Shown in pieces: positions 11,501 to 23,758 of a DNA stretch of 64,000 bases. Made by a program: the position numbers and the translations under genes. The stretch comes from Neurospora tetraspora (Eukaryota; Ascomycota; Sordariomycetes; Sordariales; Sordariaceae): assembly GCF_033439725.1 (NCBI RefSeq), contig NW_026944389.1:1364001-1428000 (forward strand). Direction: 5' to 3'. Below the pieces are notes generated by a model, which was not told the origin of the DNA, made no database searches, and saw nothing but the letters and a program-made list of their open reading frames with translations. How positions within the stretch are numbered: the first letter of the stretch is position 1; every line of letters begins with the position of its first letter.

Positions 11501-13010
11501 GCCAGACAGAGCCTCTGCTGGCCCACCTTGCTGCCAACTTCGTGACTCGGCCGCGCTTATCGACCTGCCTTCTCTTCATCATAGCCGAGCCGGGGGAGGG
11601 GGTCAATTGGAGCTGGGTTGGATTCGAACGAGTATCCCCGCAGATTGTAGCTTCGAAGCCGAAAAGAGTTGTGTTCTCTTGCCACTTCAACGGTGTGTTC
11701 AGAAGCTGGAGAGCGACACAGAAGAGAACCAAGGCCAACACCACTACATTCGTATATCGTCGCGTCCCTCACCGCGACTGTGTTACCTCTGCGCCTTACA
11801 GGAGCAAATGGTACCTCAGTGTACTTGTTGTCCTGCATGACTACTTGACGGTCTTGTCTTGCCGACTGTCGGCCTCTGTTTGGCGATCGCCCCTCAACCA
11901 TCAAGCTGTTCAGCACGGCTTCTTTGCCTCCCTTGACTCCCAGCTGCGCCAGCGTAGGAGGCAATCCGAGAATAAGATTAACTGCGGTGTGGTCGCACAG
12001 CATAACCAGAAAGACGCATCTTCCCTCGTCCAACCCGTCTTCTCTTCACGATCCGAGCGGACCATTGGCTCATTTTGCAACGCCAATTACAGCCAGGCGA
12101 CGAACCTCATTCCAGTAAGGAAAAAAAAAAAGTTTGTGCAAGTCAAAGGGGAAGTGGGTGGAGAGACTGAACGAGAGAACCGGAATCCCAAGAAACAGAT
12201 GTCCGTCTATCAGAATACTATACCAGATTCTGTTTGACTGGTTGTTTGTTTCTTCGAGCTACTTGGAGAACGAGCCGATGGTGATTTTCTCTCCGGAGAG
12301 TAGCCTCTTTACGCGCCTTCTTCGAACCTCACCTAACAACTCTCGCCGTCACTATCCAACTTCTCTACTCGACATTGGCCTCCGCGCATCCACCAAAACG
12401 CCTCATGAATTGGTAGTTTTCTCAACGATCCAGATCAGTAGGCCCAACTGCCGATATGGCCGCCGCTCAAGTTTCGACATTCCGCGAGAGCTGGGCAATA
12501 TGCAACACATATGAGTCGGGTACGGGGCCTTGTCCGGCAGGGCCAACATGGCGGTATGGGTGGAATAAAGAATTGGAAGAGACTGTGAGGAGCGATGTGA
12601 TAAAGTCGAGGTTGAACATAGTTGCGCAACGCTGGGTAGAGTTACGTGGTCCAAGAACAGTGAGTTTTATATACCTTCAACTTTCGTCCCAACCTTGGCT
12701 GTTCTCGTCTCTGCCTTTGTGGAACTGCCCCAGGGGATCGCCTCTAAAACACTGGCGTGCTTCGGACTTCCATGGTGGCAAGTGGAAAATGGGGGCCTGG
12801 GGTGCTCCAAAACTCCACTGGCACCTCCGCCCGCACGTTGCGTGGTGGGGATGCTTGACCCATGTCGGCCCGCTCGATCTGGAAAGTCACCAGATCGTCT
12901 GGTCTGGTCATTAGCTCGTCCGAACTCTGGTTTATATATGCTAACCGGGCGCATCACAGCGAGCTGTAACGTCTCCCTCACGTTCCCATCCAGTCACCAC
13001 GCTCGACGGA
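8559..13010. other. 4.4-kb region without a supported gene
   Basis: This is the divergent promoter region between the DUF7053-type gene and the giant coiled-coil gene. Base composition is ordinary. Frames of 60-230 codons occur on both strands, but the longest (11542-12237) has no ATG at its 5' end, and none shows a recognisable domain or splice continuation. The last 500 bp are probably the 5' UTR of the giant gene, including an ATG-started frame from 12456 that could act as an upstream ORF. A non-coding transcript cannot be excluded. Confidence 0.5.
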
Positions 13011-16000
13011 ATGTCAAGACGATCCCGCCTCCCATCATCATTGTATGCCCCACAAGAAGAGGACTTGGGATGGTCTTCTTATACTCCCCGCGACCCGACT
13101 GCAGCCGCTCAGCGGGCGCAAAAGTCACAGCCCTCCCGGAGCAACCTCCCTAGACCTGTCTCCAGCAGTATCCCCCGACCGGCTGCGACAATATCTCGAC
13201 CCGATCCGAAGCGGCTTGATAAAGACGATGGTTCATATCCCGACTCGAGTCCATGGCCTTGGCTTGACCCCGACGAGGATGACAATTTTCGACAAGTTGG
13301 AAAGAAGAGTAAACAGAAAAAGAAGGCCGGAGGAGGTGGTGGTGGCGGTGCACAGCAGCCCAAGCAGACAAATAATGATGGTGGTGAAGGTTCGCAAAAG
13401 GAAGGCGCCGATGATGGTGACGACGGCAAATCCAATGGCGGCGATGCCAGCAACGGTCCTGGAGGAGGTCCAGGCAAGTCCGGCAATGATGGAGACAAAG
13501 GCGACGGTGATAAAAAGGACGACAAGCTCAAGAAAGAAGCCGTCGACGATGATGACAAAAAGAATGATGACGAAGAGAAGAAGGCAGAAAATGCAAATCA
13601 ATCGCCGCTCGACGAAGACTGGAATCAAGCAACCAGCAAGATAAGGCAAAAAGCAAAGCGAGGCGATGTTATTGGTTCTGTCACCGAAGATAAGCCTACC
13701 CCGCGGTCATTGGATGACAAGGCGAAGAGTCATGGCAACTCGGACAAATCCAATGGCCTTGATGAGGTCAAACTCAACACTGCAACCTCAATAAACGCCA
13801 ATCGCGTCTCTACAGACAACGCGTCCATCGACAACCGGTCTTCAGGTAACAGCAGGATTGAAGAGACCAAATCTTCCGGGGAGCGAACGTTATCAGATAG
13901 CAAACCTGCCGGATTTCCCTGGAGCGCTCTTTGGGGCGGCGGTCTCAAATGGGGAGCGAGCAGCCACAAGGAGCAGCCGAAGACGCAGGTGAAGCATGAA
14001 GACGAGCTTGAAAGCAACCCGTGGTCAAAGTCCAAGAACACCAAAACCTTCCCAGGCTCTTTTGATGCCGCTGAAGAGACAAAGGAGGAACCTGCTGTAA
14101 CTGAGCCAAAGTCGGAGAAAAAACGCGACCTGGACGAAAAGGGACAAGATCGTGATGAGAAAGCGCGCCGTCAAAAGGACACCAAGGACGACAAGGACGA
14201 CAAGCAAAACGGCATTAATGAAAAGTACTCGGCAAACGAGAAGAAACAAGACAAGGACGATGAGAAGTACCGGGTCGACAACATGTATGCCAAGGGGGTA
14301 AAGAAGGATGAGCGCAAAGATGATCACGATGACGGCTTCGTGGTTTCCACCAAGAAAAGCAAAAAGTCAAAGAACAACACTAGCGCATGGGATGTGGAAC
14401 CAGATGCATGGCAAGAGCCAGGAGTGGAACCGAAAATAGAGCCAAAGCCGGAGCTAACAAAAACCACTGAGCTCGAGCCTGAGGATGACTTTTTCGAAAG
14501 CTTTCCTGCTGTGAAGAAGAATGAGAAAAGCTCGACTCGGTTGGGACAATCATCCTCAAGGCTCGCACCATTCGCACCCACGCTCAAGAAAGCGAATCCA
14601 GATCCCTGGGAAGTCTTCGGCGCCAAGAAGAATAAGGCGAGGGTCGGCGCCGCCGAAGAGCCTATGGTTAGGACACGGAAGGCCGATCCGGAACTGTTAC
14701 CGGCAACACGATCATCTCCCATTCCCGAACCCGAACCTGAGATTGAGCCAGAAGACGATGAAAAGCTGGAGCCAATCTTGCCCTACAAACCGCCAACGAA
14801 AAAGGCTTGGTGGGACGAGCCCCCAGCTCCACCGAGCCCCGTGAAGAACAAAAAGAAGAAAGGTAAGTACGATGTTGCTGACGAACCTCCCAGGGACCCA
14901 GATCCGGAACCGAAGCCCATAGAAGAGTCCAAAGTTGAGACCGATTTGCCAGTGGAGGAGGACGATTTCTGGGGCAACTACAGTAAGACGGTCAAGAAGG
15001 ACAAGAGGAAGAGCAAGAGAGCTGGACTTTCAGAAGAACCGGCACCGCCGCCACCACCACCGCCGCCACCACCACCGCCGCCGCCTCCTCCGGTAGAACC
15101 AGCCGAGACTTTTCCGTGGGATGATGTCCCGATCAAGAAGACCAAGAAGGGGAGAAGGGGACAGACGGAGCCTGAACCACCACCGCCACCGCCAGTCGAA
15201 CTTGAACCGGTAGCTGAACCGGACCCGGAGCCCGAGCCAGTTTCTGGGCCGCCCCAATTCCCTGAATCAGATGAGGAGGACGAGCACCCCGGCGGCTGGT
15301 TTTCCTCTTTTCTTCACAAGACGGATAAGAAGAAGATCAGGCAAACATCTCCCATGCCTCCACCTCTTGAAGAGCCAGAACCGGAGCCTGAGCCGGTCCA
15401 ACCAGAACCAGAGCCGGAACCGGAGAAGGAAGAGGACGACCCTTGGGATTATCCCATCTCAAAAAAGGACAAGAGAAAGAAGAAGGGAAAAACCAGTGAG
15501 CCCGAACCACCACCGCCACCACCGCCTCCTGAACCCCCAAAGAGATCCAAATCATCAAAGTACGACAAGGAGGATGAATACGACTTCTGGAGTGGTTCAA
15601 CATCGAAGAAGAACAAGAGGGACAAGAAGGGGCACGCCGAACGTGTGTCATCTCCTGAGCCGTATGTCCCTGAGCCAGTGGAAGAGGTCATCTCTGAGCT
15701 GGAGGACCCAGAGCCCGAGTTTGATGCGGAACCCGAGCCGGAAGCACAACCTGAACCCGCTGCTGTGTCGGATCGCGAAGACAGACTATCAGACGACGGA
15801 TGGGGCTACTCCAAGAGAGACAAGGACAAGAAGAAGAAGAAGGGCATTGAACCTGAAGTCAAGTCAAAAAAGGAGTCCAGGTCAAGTCGAAAAACCGAGC
15901 CAGAACCCGAGCCCGACTCAAAACGGAAGAAAGCGAAAGACAGCATCTGGAGCTTGCCTAGTGACCCAAAGAAGGACAAAAAGAAGAGGAGAGGTGATTT

Positions 16001-19000
16001 GGATGAGGACAGCAAGCCGCTGGCTTCACCTGCACCAGACCCGCCTGATGTCTGGGATGACGACTATCAGGACAAGAAGAAGAAAAGCGCCATCTCGGAC
16101 GAATGGGCAAATTACTCGAACAAGGATAAGAAGAAGGGCAAAAACGCCATGGATGTCCTCATGGGGCTAAACAAATCGGGCGATCCACTAGCTGACTCAG
16201 CTCGGCAATCACCGCCAAGCCCTCCTCACCGTACCGGTGGCTTCTTCGGATCTTGGGAAACCGACAGTGACCGTGACGACAACCGTAGACACAGAAAGCG
16301 GTCCAAAGACAGTTCACAAAAGCCATACAGCATCGAGGAGCCTACTTTAGACGACGTCTGGGGCGCTACCATGCCCGGCAAGCGCAAGAAGAAGGCTAAT
16401 GCCGGCACCGACAACGAACCGGTGGAGATAGTGGAGGACCTTACCCCGGACCCCATCCAGCCGGACTCTGTGGAGGAGACCAGGGACGACAGATACAACC
16501 AGGAAGACAGCAAACCCGAAAGCAACAGCTATGGCAGCAGTTTCTGGGGCTGGGGCGGCTTCGCCAAGAGCAGCAGCAAATCATCCAACAAGGAGTCATC
16601 GCTTCATGATGAGCCAGCACCACCTCCGCCGCCACCTCCAGCGCCAACTCCTCCATTAGACGAACCGGAGCTCGACATCTGGGCCGATGACGATGACGAA
16701 CCTCAGCCGGTTGTCAAGGCTGAGAAAGAGGACAAGAAAAAGTCCAAGGACAAGAAGTCTAAGGACAAGGAGCCCAAACTTAGCGAGAAGGAGCTGAAGA
16801 AGCTAGAGAAGGAGAAGAAGAAGGCCGAGAAAGAGGAAGCGAGGCGCAGACTCAAGGAAGCCAAGGAGTTGGAGGAAGAACTGAAACGCAATGCTCGAGA
16901 AGCAAAGGAGTTGGATGAGGCCTTGAGGCGGAAGGCTGAGAGGGAGAGGGAGTTGGAGGAGCAAGCTCAGCGTGAGGCTGAAGAGCAAGCAGCCCGTGAG
17001 GAAGAGGAGCAAAGACTGCGAGAGGAAGAAGAGCAGAGGCAACGAGAGGAAGAAGAGCGTCGACTTCAAGAAGAGGAGGAGTGTCGACAACGGGAGGCCG
17101 AAGAGCAAGCTCGGATCGCTGAAGAAGAGGCTCGCATTGCTGCCGAGGAGCAAGCCCGCAGAGAGGAGGAAAAGAAAGTTGCAAAAGAGAAGGAAAAGCT
17201 CGATGAAGAAGCAGCGGAGCTCGAAACACTTAGGCTCAAGAAGGAGAAAACGCCTCGGAGATTCACGACAAGAGAGCAGCGCCGGCTCGACATCCTCGCT
17301 AGCAAATTCGAGGAGATAGCGCGCAAGCGACAAGAAGAGGAAGAGGAGCGGCAGCGAGCAGAAGAAGAAGCAGCCCGTATCGCCGAAGAGGAGGCTCGCA
17401 TTGCTGCTGAAGAACAAGCTCGGAAAGACGAAGAAGAGAGGATTGCCAGAGAAATAGCAGAACTTGAAGAGGAGGAGGCTGAGCTTCAGGCACTCCGGTT
17501 CAAGAAGGCAAACTCGCCGAGAAGGTTTACAACAAAGGACCAACAGAGGCTTCAGCAGATCATCAAGCAACGCAGAGAGAGGAAACGCCTGAAGCAAGAG
17601 GAAGAGGAACGCAAGCAACGAGAGGAGGAAGAGGAGAGGCAACGGCAGGCTGACGAAGAAGCCCGTCTTGCTGCCGAGGAACAGGCGCGGAAGGATGAGG
17701 AGGCCAGGCTTGCTGAAGAAGCGAGGATCGCAGAGGAGGAAGCTAGGATTGCGAAGGAGGAAGCACAACTTGCGAAGGATGAGGCCGAACTTGAAACCCT
17801 CACAAACAAGAAAGCAAAAACGCCTCGCCGGTTTACCCTCATGGACGGACGGAGGCTCGATGTCGTTACTAAGGATGTCAACCGGCGACGGGAGGAGAAG
17901 GCTGCTCGAGAGGCTGCGAAGAAGGCTGCGGAGGAGGTTCCGCCAGAGGCTGCAGACCAGCCCGGAGACGAATGGCAAGACGCGGATGAAGGTCAAGGTG
18001 CAAACAACGACGAAGACCCCGAGGCAGCTGCTCTCAGGGAAGCAACAGAGAGGGCAATCCGCCAAGCCGAGGAGGAGGCCGAAGCCAAACAGGCAAGGAA
18101 AGCGAGCAGAACCAAGGGCAAATCCAAGGCTGATCCACTCGACGACATCCAGCTCACTCCCGAGCAGGTTGACGAATTGCTTGGAGAGTCTTCGAAACGG
18201 GACAAAAGTGTTGACAGCCAACCTAAGGAGGATAAGCCTGATAACAACAACCACAACAATGCCGCGCCTGGCGGGTTCAGCCTCTGGGGAGCTGCCAAAA
18301 GGGGCATCTTTGGCTTTGGAGGAGGCGGCGGATGGGAAGACCACAATGAGCAGCCTGCTCCGGAACCTGAGCCGTCAGCCGAAGATGATAAGGCAGCTGA
18401 GTCATCCAGAATGGTAGAGGCAGCCATGGCTGCTGGTGGTGTGATTGGAGGCGTTCCTCCTGGGCTATGGGATGCAACCCCCAAGGCCGTCTCACCGTCG
18501 CCTGAACCAACTGCTGAGCCAGTGGTCTACCCCGCCAAGCCCACCAAGTCCAAGAAGGCTGCGGGGAGCAAGAGCAAGAGCAAGATTGCCGACCGCCTGC
18601 GCGTCTTCGAGTCACTTGACGCCGGGGCCGACACACCTGCTGATGCTGATGGTGGCCCACCAGCCGCACCGTCGACGCCACCACCACACTTTGGTCGTCC
18701 CCCTCCCCCGCCCGCGCCATATATGGTGCGCTCGCCACCGTCACCTGCCATCTCACCCGTTGTCGCAGTTGCCGTATCTCCGCCAGCGCAGAGGGAGGAA
18801 CGACGCAAGTCATCAAGAAAGAGCAGAGACAAGGACAATCACGACTATTACTTATCGGTCCCTCCACCATCGCCGCCGCCTGTTGCGCCGTCGGGCGCAC
18901 CACCTGGGGGTTTCCCCGGCGGATTTCCGACCGACAACGATTACCGACCCAGTCGCGACATGCATGGTGATCACCATGATAACGACCCCGATAACCACCG

Positions 19001-21572
19001 AGAACCTGAACTTGTCGATTCTGCAGCCGAACGCGCAGCCGAACGAAGAGCAAAGAGACGATCGAAAAGAATCTCGCCGGAAGGTGTCGAGTTCGACTTG
19101 CCGCCTGCGCCGCCCTCACCCCCACCTCTCGCGCCCGATGCGCCAATTGACGACGAAATGGCAGAGTCAAAATCGCCTCGAAAGGAGAGGCCCAAGATAA
19201 ATCGCCAAGGCACAGCTTGGGGTATGGATGGAAAGAAGCCATCATCGAGGCCCAAGGTCGAGCGAGAGCCAAGCGCAAAGAGGAAGACTGCGCACATCGA
19301 GACGCCCGAAAAGCCACCACGGTCCAGAGATAAGGAAGCGCCAGCACCGACGGCGCCAGCTCCGATGCAAGCGCGCTTCGCTAGCGTGTTCACCAGCACC
19401 CCTCCATTGTCGCGATCCATGTCCCAGCGCGAGAAACGCCTTGGTCCCAACGGCAAGCCCATCGCACGCAGATATTCGGATAGCACAAATGCCGTCGCAA
19501 CCCCTCCTGCCCCTGCTCCTCCGCCAGATGATATCTCATCGAAGGCGGCAAAGGTCTTAGGCGTCGGTGCCCGCGGTCTCGGAGTTGGCCTTGGCCTTGC
19601 GAATGGAATCCTTCCCAATGGCTTTGGGCGAGGGGCTCCTGCTGCACCTGCGCGCAACAAGCAGGGTAAGTTTTTGTGTTGCCGTTTGTTGTGAGACAAA
19701 GATGTCGCTAACTCGTTTGTGCAACACGCAGACTTGAACGACAACACGCCTGTGTCAGGTGCTATCGATCCCGATTTCAGCCCGACCAAGTCGGAACGAC
19801 GCAGGGCAAAGGTATGCGACAGCCCAACATTCGCCGCGTCGCAATCGAATCAGTCAGTTGCTAATAACAAGTCACAACAGCAATACATGTCCGAAGACGA
19901 CCACGTCATGTTCGAGATGCCCGATGCTGCACCCCCCGCTCGTCCCCCGGTTCGCCGCGTCAGCACCAGCAACGCCAACAAGAAGCCGGGCTTTAGCCTC
20001 TTTGGCGTCTTTGGCTCGAAGCAACAGCAAGAACCGCCACCACGCCCCGAACCTCCTCGTCGAAGCCGAACAGTTCCCACATATCAGACTACAGATGATG
20101 AAGGTGGCCGACAGCCCGCAGCCGCATTCGTCCCCGAGACCGACGCCGATCGCGAAGCCCGCAGAGCCGCCCGTCGCGCACGCCGTGCAGAGAAAGAGGC
20201 AGCCGAGAGAGGCGCCGCCGTACATTCTGCTGAAGAGGCTCGTCGCCAAAAGGATGAAGCCCGTCGCGAACGGCGCAGAAAGCAGGAGGAAGAGGAAGAG
20301 GCTCGGAGGCTAGAAGAGAAGGAGGCCCGTCGTGCCGAACGAAGAGCCCGTAAGGCCAGAGAGGAAGAGGATCGTCGTGCGAGAGAAGAGGAAGAACGCC
20401 GAGCTGAAGACCAAAGGGAAGCTGAGCGCGCCGAGCGGAGGAGGATACGAGCCGAACGAGCTGCTGCCGAGGCCGACGCCGGACACCGTGACGTCAATGG
20501 TGGTAGACAAGATGAGCGACACCGGAGCAGTCGGCGCATGCCTCCTGAGTCTGACCGTGAGCACGACCGCGACCGCGAAGATGACGAGGAACGGCGAAGG
20601 AGGAGAGAGGCCCGCCGCGCTGCCAAGGCCGCTCAGCTTGCCGCTGAAGCTGCTGCCGATGAGATGGACAGGGCCAGGAGGGAGCGAAGGCCGAGGGAAA
20701 AGAGCACTGCCAGACCCGAACCGAGAGATGCGCCGCCAGATGAATACGTCTATCCAACATCAAGGCAGCAATCCAAGGCTCGAAAACATGGGCAAGGACA
20801 ACATGATGGATGGCCACACTCGGGAACCACGTCCTGGGTCAAGGACCATGCTGACGCTCCTGCTCCTCCATCGCCGCCCAGACCTCCAGGTACCTTTGTC
20901 GACGACCATGCCAACGGGCACGCCAATGGCGGTGCACCACCACCGCCTCCTCCTGTTATGCGTCACGAGCTAGATGAGGAAGAGGCTGCTCGGCACGCAA
21001 GGAGGGAGAGGAGAGCTCGCAGGGAGCAGAAGTATCATGCCGCTCAAGCGGCCGCTGAGGAAGCCGAGCGCGAGCGAGAGCGCGAGAGGGAAAGGGAGGG
21101 GGCATATGTTAGTGCGCATGATGATGAGAGGAGACGGAGGAGGAGAAGACGCGGAGATGAAGAACGACCTGAGCGTGCCGAGCGCGAGCGCGAGCGCGAG
21201 CGTGACCATCCTCGTGAGCAAGACCACAGAGATCGCGACCCCAGAGACCGTCCCGAACGCAGTCAACGCGAACAAGACCAACGCGAGTACTACAGCGCCC
21301 GCGACGACAGGGAACAGCTTCCCCGGCCTCGGGAGCGGAAGCGTGGAGAACGGGCGGCCGATTACGATGACCGTGACCCCCGGGATCCTCGCGAATACCG
21401 CGATTCTCGCGCGGAGAGGGGAGAAAGAGGAGACCACGGCGGGGACCGGACTGGATCCGGCTCCGGCAGTGATGGGAGGGAGAACAGGAAGAGTGGTGGT
21501 GGTGCTGGGTTTGGGGACCAGAGTACCACGCCGAGGAGTAGTTGGTGGAAGAAGATTGCTAGGTTTGGCTAG
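13011..21572 (+). CDS. Giant disordered, W/K-module and coiled-coil repeat protein (involucrin-repeat-like)
   Basis: A protein of about 2,808 aa (2,831 if the second intron is retained). Exons are 13011-19665, 19732-19811 and 19881-21572. The first intron (GTAAGT, CTAAC branch) is clear. The second is 69 nt, in frame and stop-free. Regions in order: a Ser/Asp/Gly/Lys-rich N-terminus; about a dozen modules (nt 14000-16750) with one or two Trp in an acidic patch followed by a KKxKKxKK basic cluster, separated by Pro/Glu linkers and a polyproline run near 15047-15093; a long Glu/Arg/Ala coiled coil (nt about 16780-17960) with three TPRRF/SPRRF repeats; a second Pro-rich part; a second Arg/Glu coiled coil ending in Trp-Trp-Lys-Lys near the C-terminus. 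It resembles large fungal proteins annotated as involucrin-repeat proteins. A scaffold or cell-periphery role, such as septal or cytoskeletal, is speculation. No enzymatic domain is seen. Confidence 0.85.
17250..17834 (+). repeat. Three KxxxPRRFT coding repeats in the giant protein
   Basis: Within the first coiled coil, similar segments recur at residues about 1414, 1502 and 1604: TPRRFT, SPRRFT and TPRRFT, each preceded by a Leu/Lys-Lys segment and followed by an Arg-Leu-Asp/Gln turn. Spacing is about 88 and 102 residues. Between them lie EEARIAEEQAR-type heptads. This suggests internal duplication of a helix-hinge-helix unit. Confidence 0.85.
19812..19880 (+). other. 69-nt in-frame intron, possibly retained
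   Basis: The segment starts GTATGC, contains GCTAATAAC 19 nt before its end and finishes CACAACAG, matching fungal splice signals. It is 23 codons long with no stop, so spliced and retained transcripts both keep the reading frame. Splicing joins Ala-Lys to Gln-Tyr-Met. Its coding sense (polar, Ser/Gln/Asn) gives no conserved signal, so splicing is favoured. Confidence 0.6.
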
Positions 21573-23542
21573 TTGATCTTGCTTTCCCTTTTTCTCTCCA
21601 TTTGCTTGTTGCTTGTTTGTAACGAATTTGGTTCGGACTGGAGTTCTATGTTTGGGGGTTATTGTTGTATGACTTGATGGCTTAGGGCATTACCACCATA
21701 TGTGGATGGGATGATTGTGGGAATTGGGAGGGGCATGGAGTTTAACGGATTTCTCTGTTGGGTCGGTTTGGAAGCAAAGGGCCTGGTGTCTGTCCCCCGT
21801 CCGGTCGCTTGTTACATTTCTTGTCCTGAAGTGTCATGATATATACGGATGATGATGAAGAGATGAATGATGATGCTGTTCAACAACAAGATACTACTAC
21901 GGATACAGGTGTATGGAGCTATTACTGCAGGACAACTGTTTGAATTGTATCTGTCACTGTGTCATTGTGTTGTCACCGTTACTCTCTACTTGTGCGATTG
22001 TTGCTGTGCCGATGGGTTGGTATTGAGTAGTTCATCTCGTCTTTGTTCTTATCTCGAGAGCTTGTGCTGCGTCCTGTCCTGGATGGAGTAATCACACTAA
22101 GAAGTGAGAAGAAGAAGTACGCACATGCTGCCTACTTATTGAATTCACGAGAGACGAGAGATTGGAAACTGGAGAAACTGGAGGCTGGAATTTTGTTTTT
22201 TTTTGTTTTTCACTGAGAGAAAGACCTAGTGTACGCTGCTAGTGTTCCGACCGGAGTGAGCGGTGAACTTCTGGAATATATCCACGGCCCGCCATTACGC
22301 AAGGGGTGTTTTGAACCATGTGGAGTTCCTTAAATCCACGATTGAACTTTGAGGGTCAGAGGGTCAAAAGAGCCCCTAACCACAACATTCTTAAAAATCT
22401 GAGTAACCATACTCGTGGAATACTTCGATCATTCTCGAGTTGAGACAAGAACTCTACGGCGAAGCCGTTGCCATACCACATTCCGCACCGAACGCAGCAA
22501 TAAACCAGCCGCCTCCTTCCCCATTCATTTCTTCCACTCTTCCATCAAATCCCAAAACTCCCAAAGCAATCCCAAAGTAGTCAAACTCCGCTCCGAAAGA
22601 AAACATGAGGGGGCTGAGAATGGGATGCGTAGATTTCCACCATGCAAGCCATCCCATTCAGCTTACCACCCTGCCACCTCATAAACTCCATAGGCCTCCA
22701 TTAAAAGTCCATTCAGGTGTTCCCCAGCACGCCAACACTAACCAATAGGGGGTGACGGCTTACACCAGTCCCCTGGACTATCACTACCGTAGCTCCTCCG
22801 TAGTCACTAAAAAGATCCACGGATCGACAAAGCCAAGACCGGGAAGAGACTAAGGGGTCCCTCAATTCAGCTCAGCTCGGAGCTCATGCAGGGACAAATC
22901 GAGGTTTTTCTTCTTTTCTCGTGATCTTCTTCGGGGGTCGGGGTCAACAAATTCAAGTACAAGGCCAAGGCCAAGCACAAGGGAAGGTCTCACAACAGCA
23001 CGAGACATGAAAGCACCAAGCACGAAGCACGGTAGTGTAAGTAAGCATGTCTCAAAATCATTGGCGGCTCTCGTTCTTTGTATGACCCCCAAAGTATATC
23101 AACCGAGTCGAGTGCCATTCATTCTTGTTTCCACGCGGGACCGGGCACAGCTTGTTGGGATCTTACACCAGCCATTCTTTAGCCAGGTACAAGTGAGCGA
23201 TATGTGTGATGTGACCGGGGAAATGGGTGATCTAAGTGGACTCCTTGACATGGGGTTGTTTTTTCAGCTACGCTACGCAAAGAAGAACGCGGTGTGGAAT
23301 TTTATCTCTGCCAATATTTCCACCGGGACATGTGCATAGGCGGGAAGGGGAAGGGGGAAGAAGATCTCAGATCAGATCCGGCATGGAACTATGGATCTGG
23401 GTACCTTACTAGTCAGCTCCACGGTTCGGGGACCTTTGAACCGGGGATCTTTGAACCGGGGATAGGGGATACAGGTACGGAGTTTCTGTTGATCACACAG
23501 ATTCACAGATGGCTGATAACGCTACCTACGTTCTCTCGGGGG

Positions 23543-23550
23543 ATATATAA
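23543..23550 (+). promoter_or_regulatory. TATA-like element before the NADase gene
   Basis: ATATATAA lies about 210 bp upstream of the ATG, followed by a CT-rich leader typical of strongly expressed fungal genes. Assigned by sequence and position only. Confidence 0.4.
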
Positions 23551-23691
23551 CTCTCACAACGTCCTCCCATCTCTCTGTCTCGTCCCTCCCTTTTGTTGTT
23601 TCCTCTCTAGCCCACTCACCATCTTCAACCCCCAGGCCAGTCCAACCAGCCAGCTCCGGCATTCCTCTCGAGAGGATCCAGGACGAACTTC

Positions 23692-23719
23692 ACATCCATC
23701 CATCCATCCATCCATCCAC
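23692..23719 (+). repeat. CATC microsatellite in the 5' UTR
   Basis: About seven CATC units sit 40 bp upstream of the NADase start codon, probably within the transcribed leader. Confidence 0.85.
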
Positions 23720-23758
23720 CTTAATATTTAATACCCTTAATTCCAATAAACCGTCAAA

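Larger units (their letters stand above)
21573..23758. other. Intergenic region upstream of the NAD glycohydrolase gene
   Basis: This 2.2-kb stretch has no supported gene. It holds the 3' UTR of the giant gene and a long promoter for the secreted NADase. A TATA-like ATATATAA lies at 23543-23550, followed by a pyrimidine-rich leader and a CATC microsatellite (about 23692-23719) just before the start codon. The small frames (for example 22415-22684 and 23294-23731) have no recognisable product. Confidence 0.5.

Noticed and set aside
11620-11660. GGATTCGAAC resembling a tRNA T loop
   Set aside because: Neighbouring bases do not form a T stem or acceptor stem on either strand.
11542-12237. 231-codon plus-strand frame
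   Set aside because: It begins with GTG rather than ATG, has no domain, and overlaps an equally open minus-strand frame. It looks like chance openness.
12456-12914. ATG-started 152-codon frame upstream of the giant gene
   Set aside because: No domain, unremarkable codon pattern, and located in the probable 5' UTR. Kept only as a possible upstream ORF.
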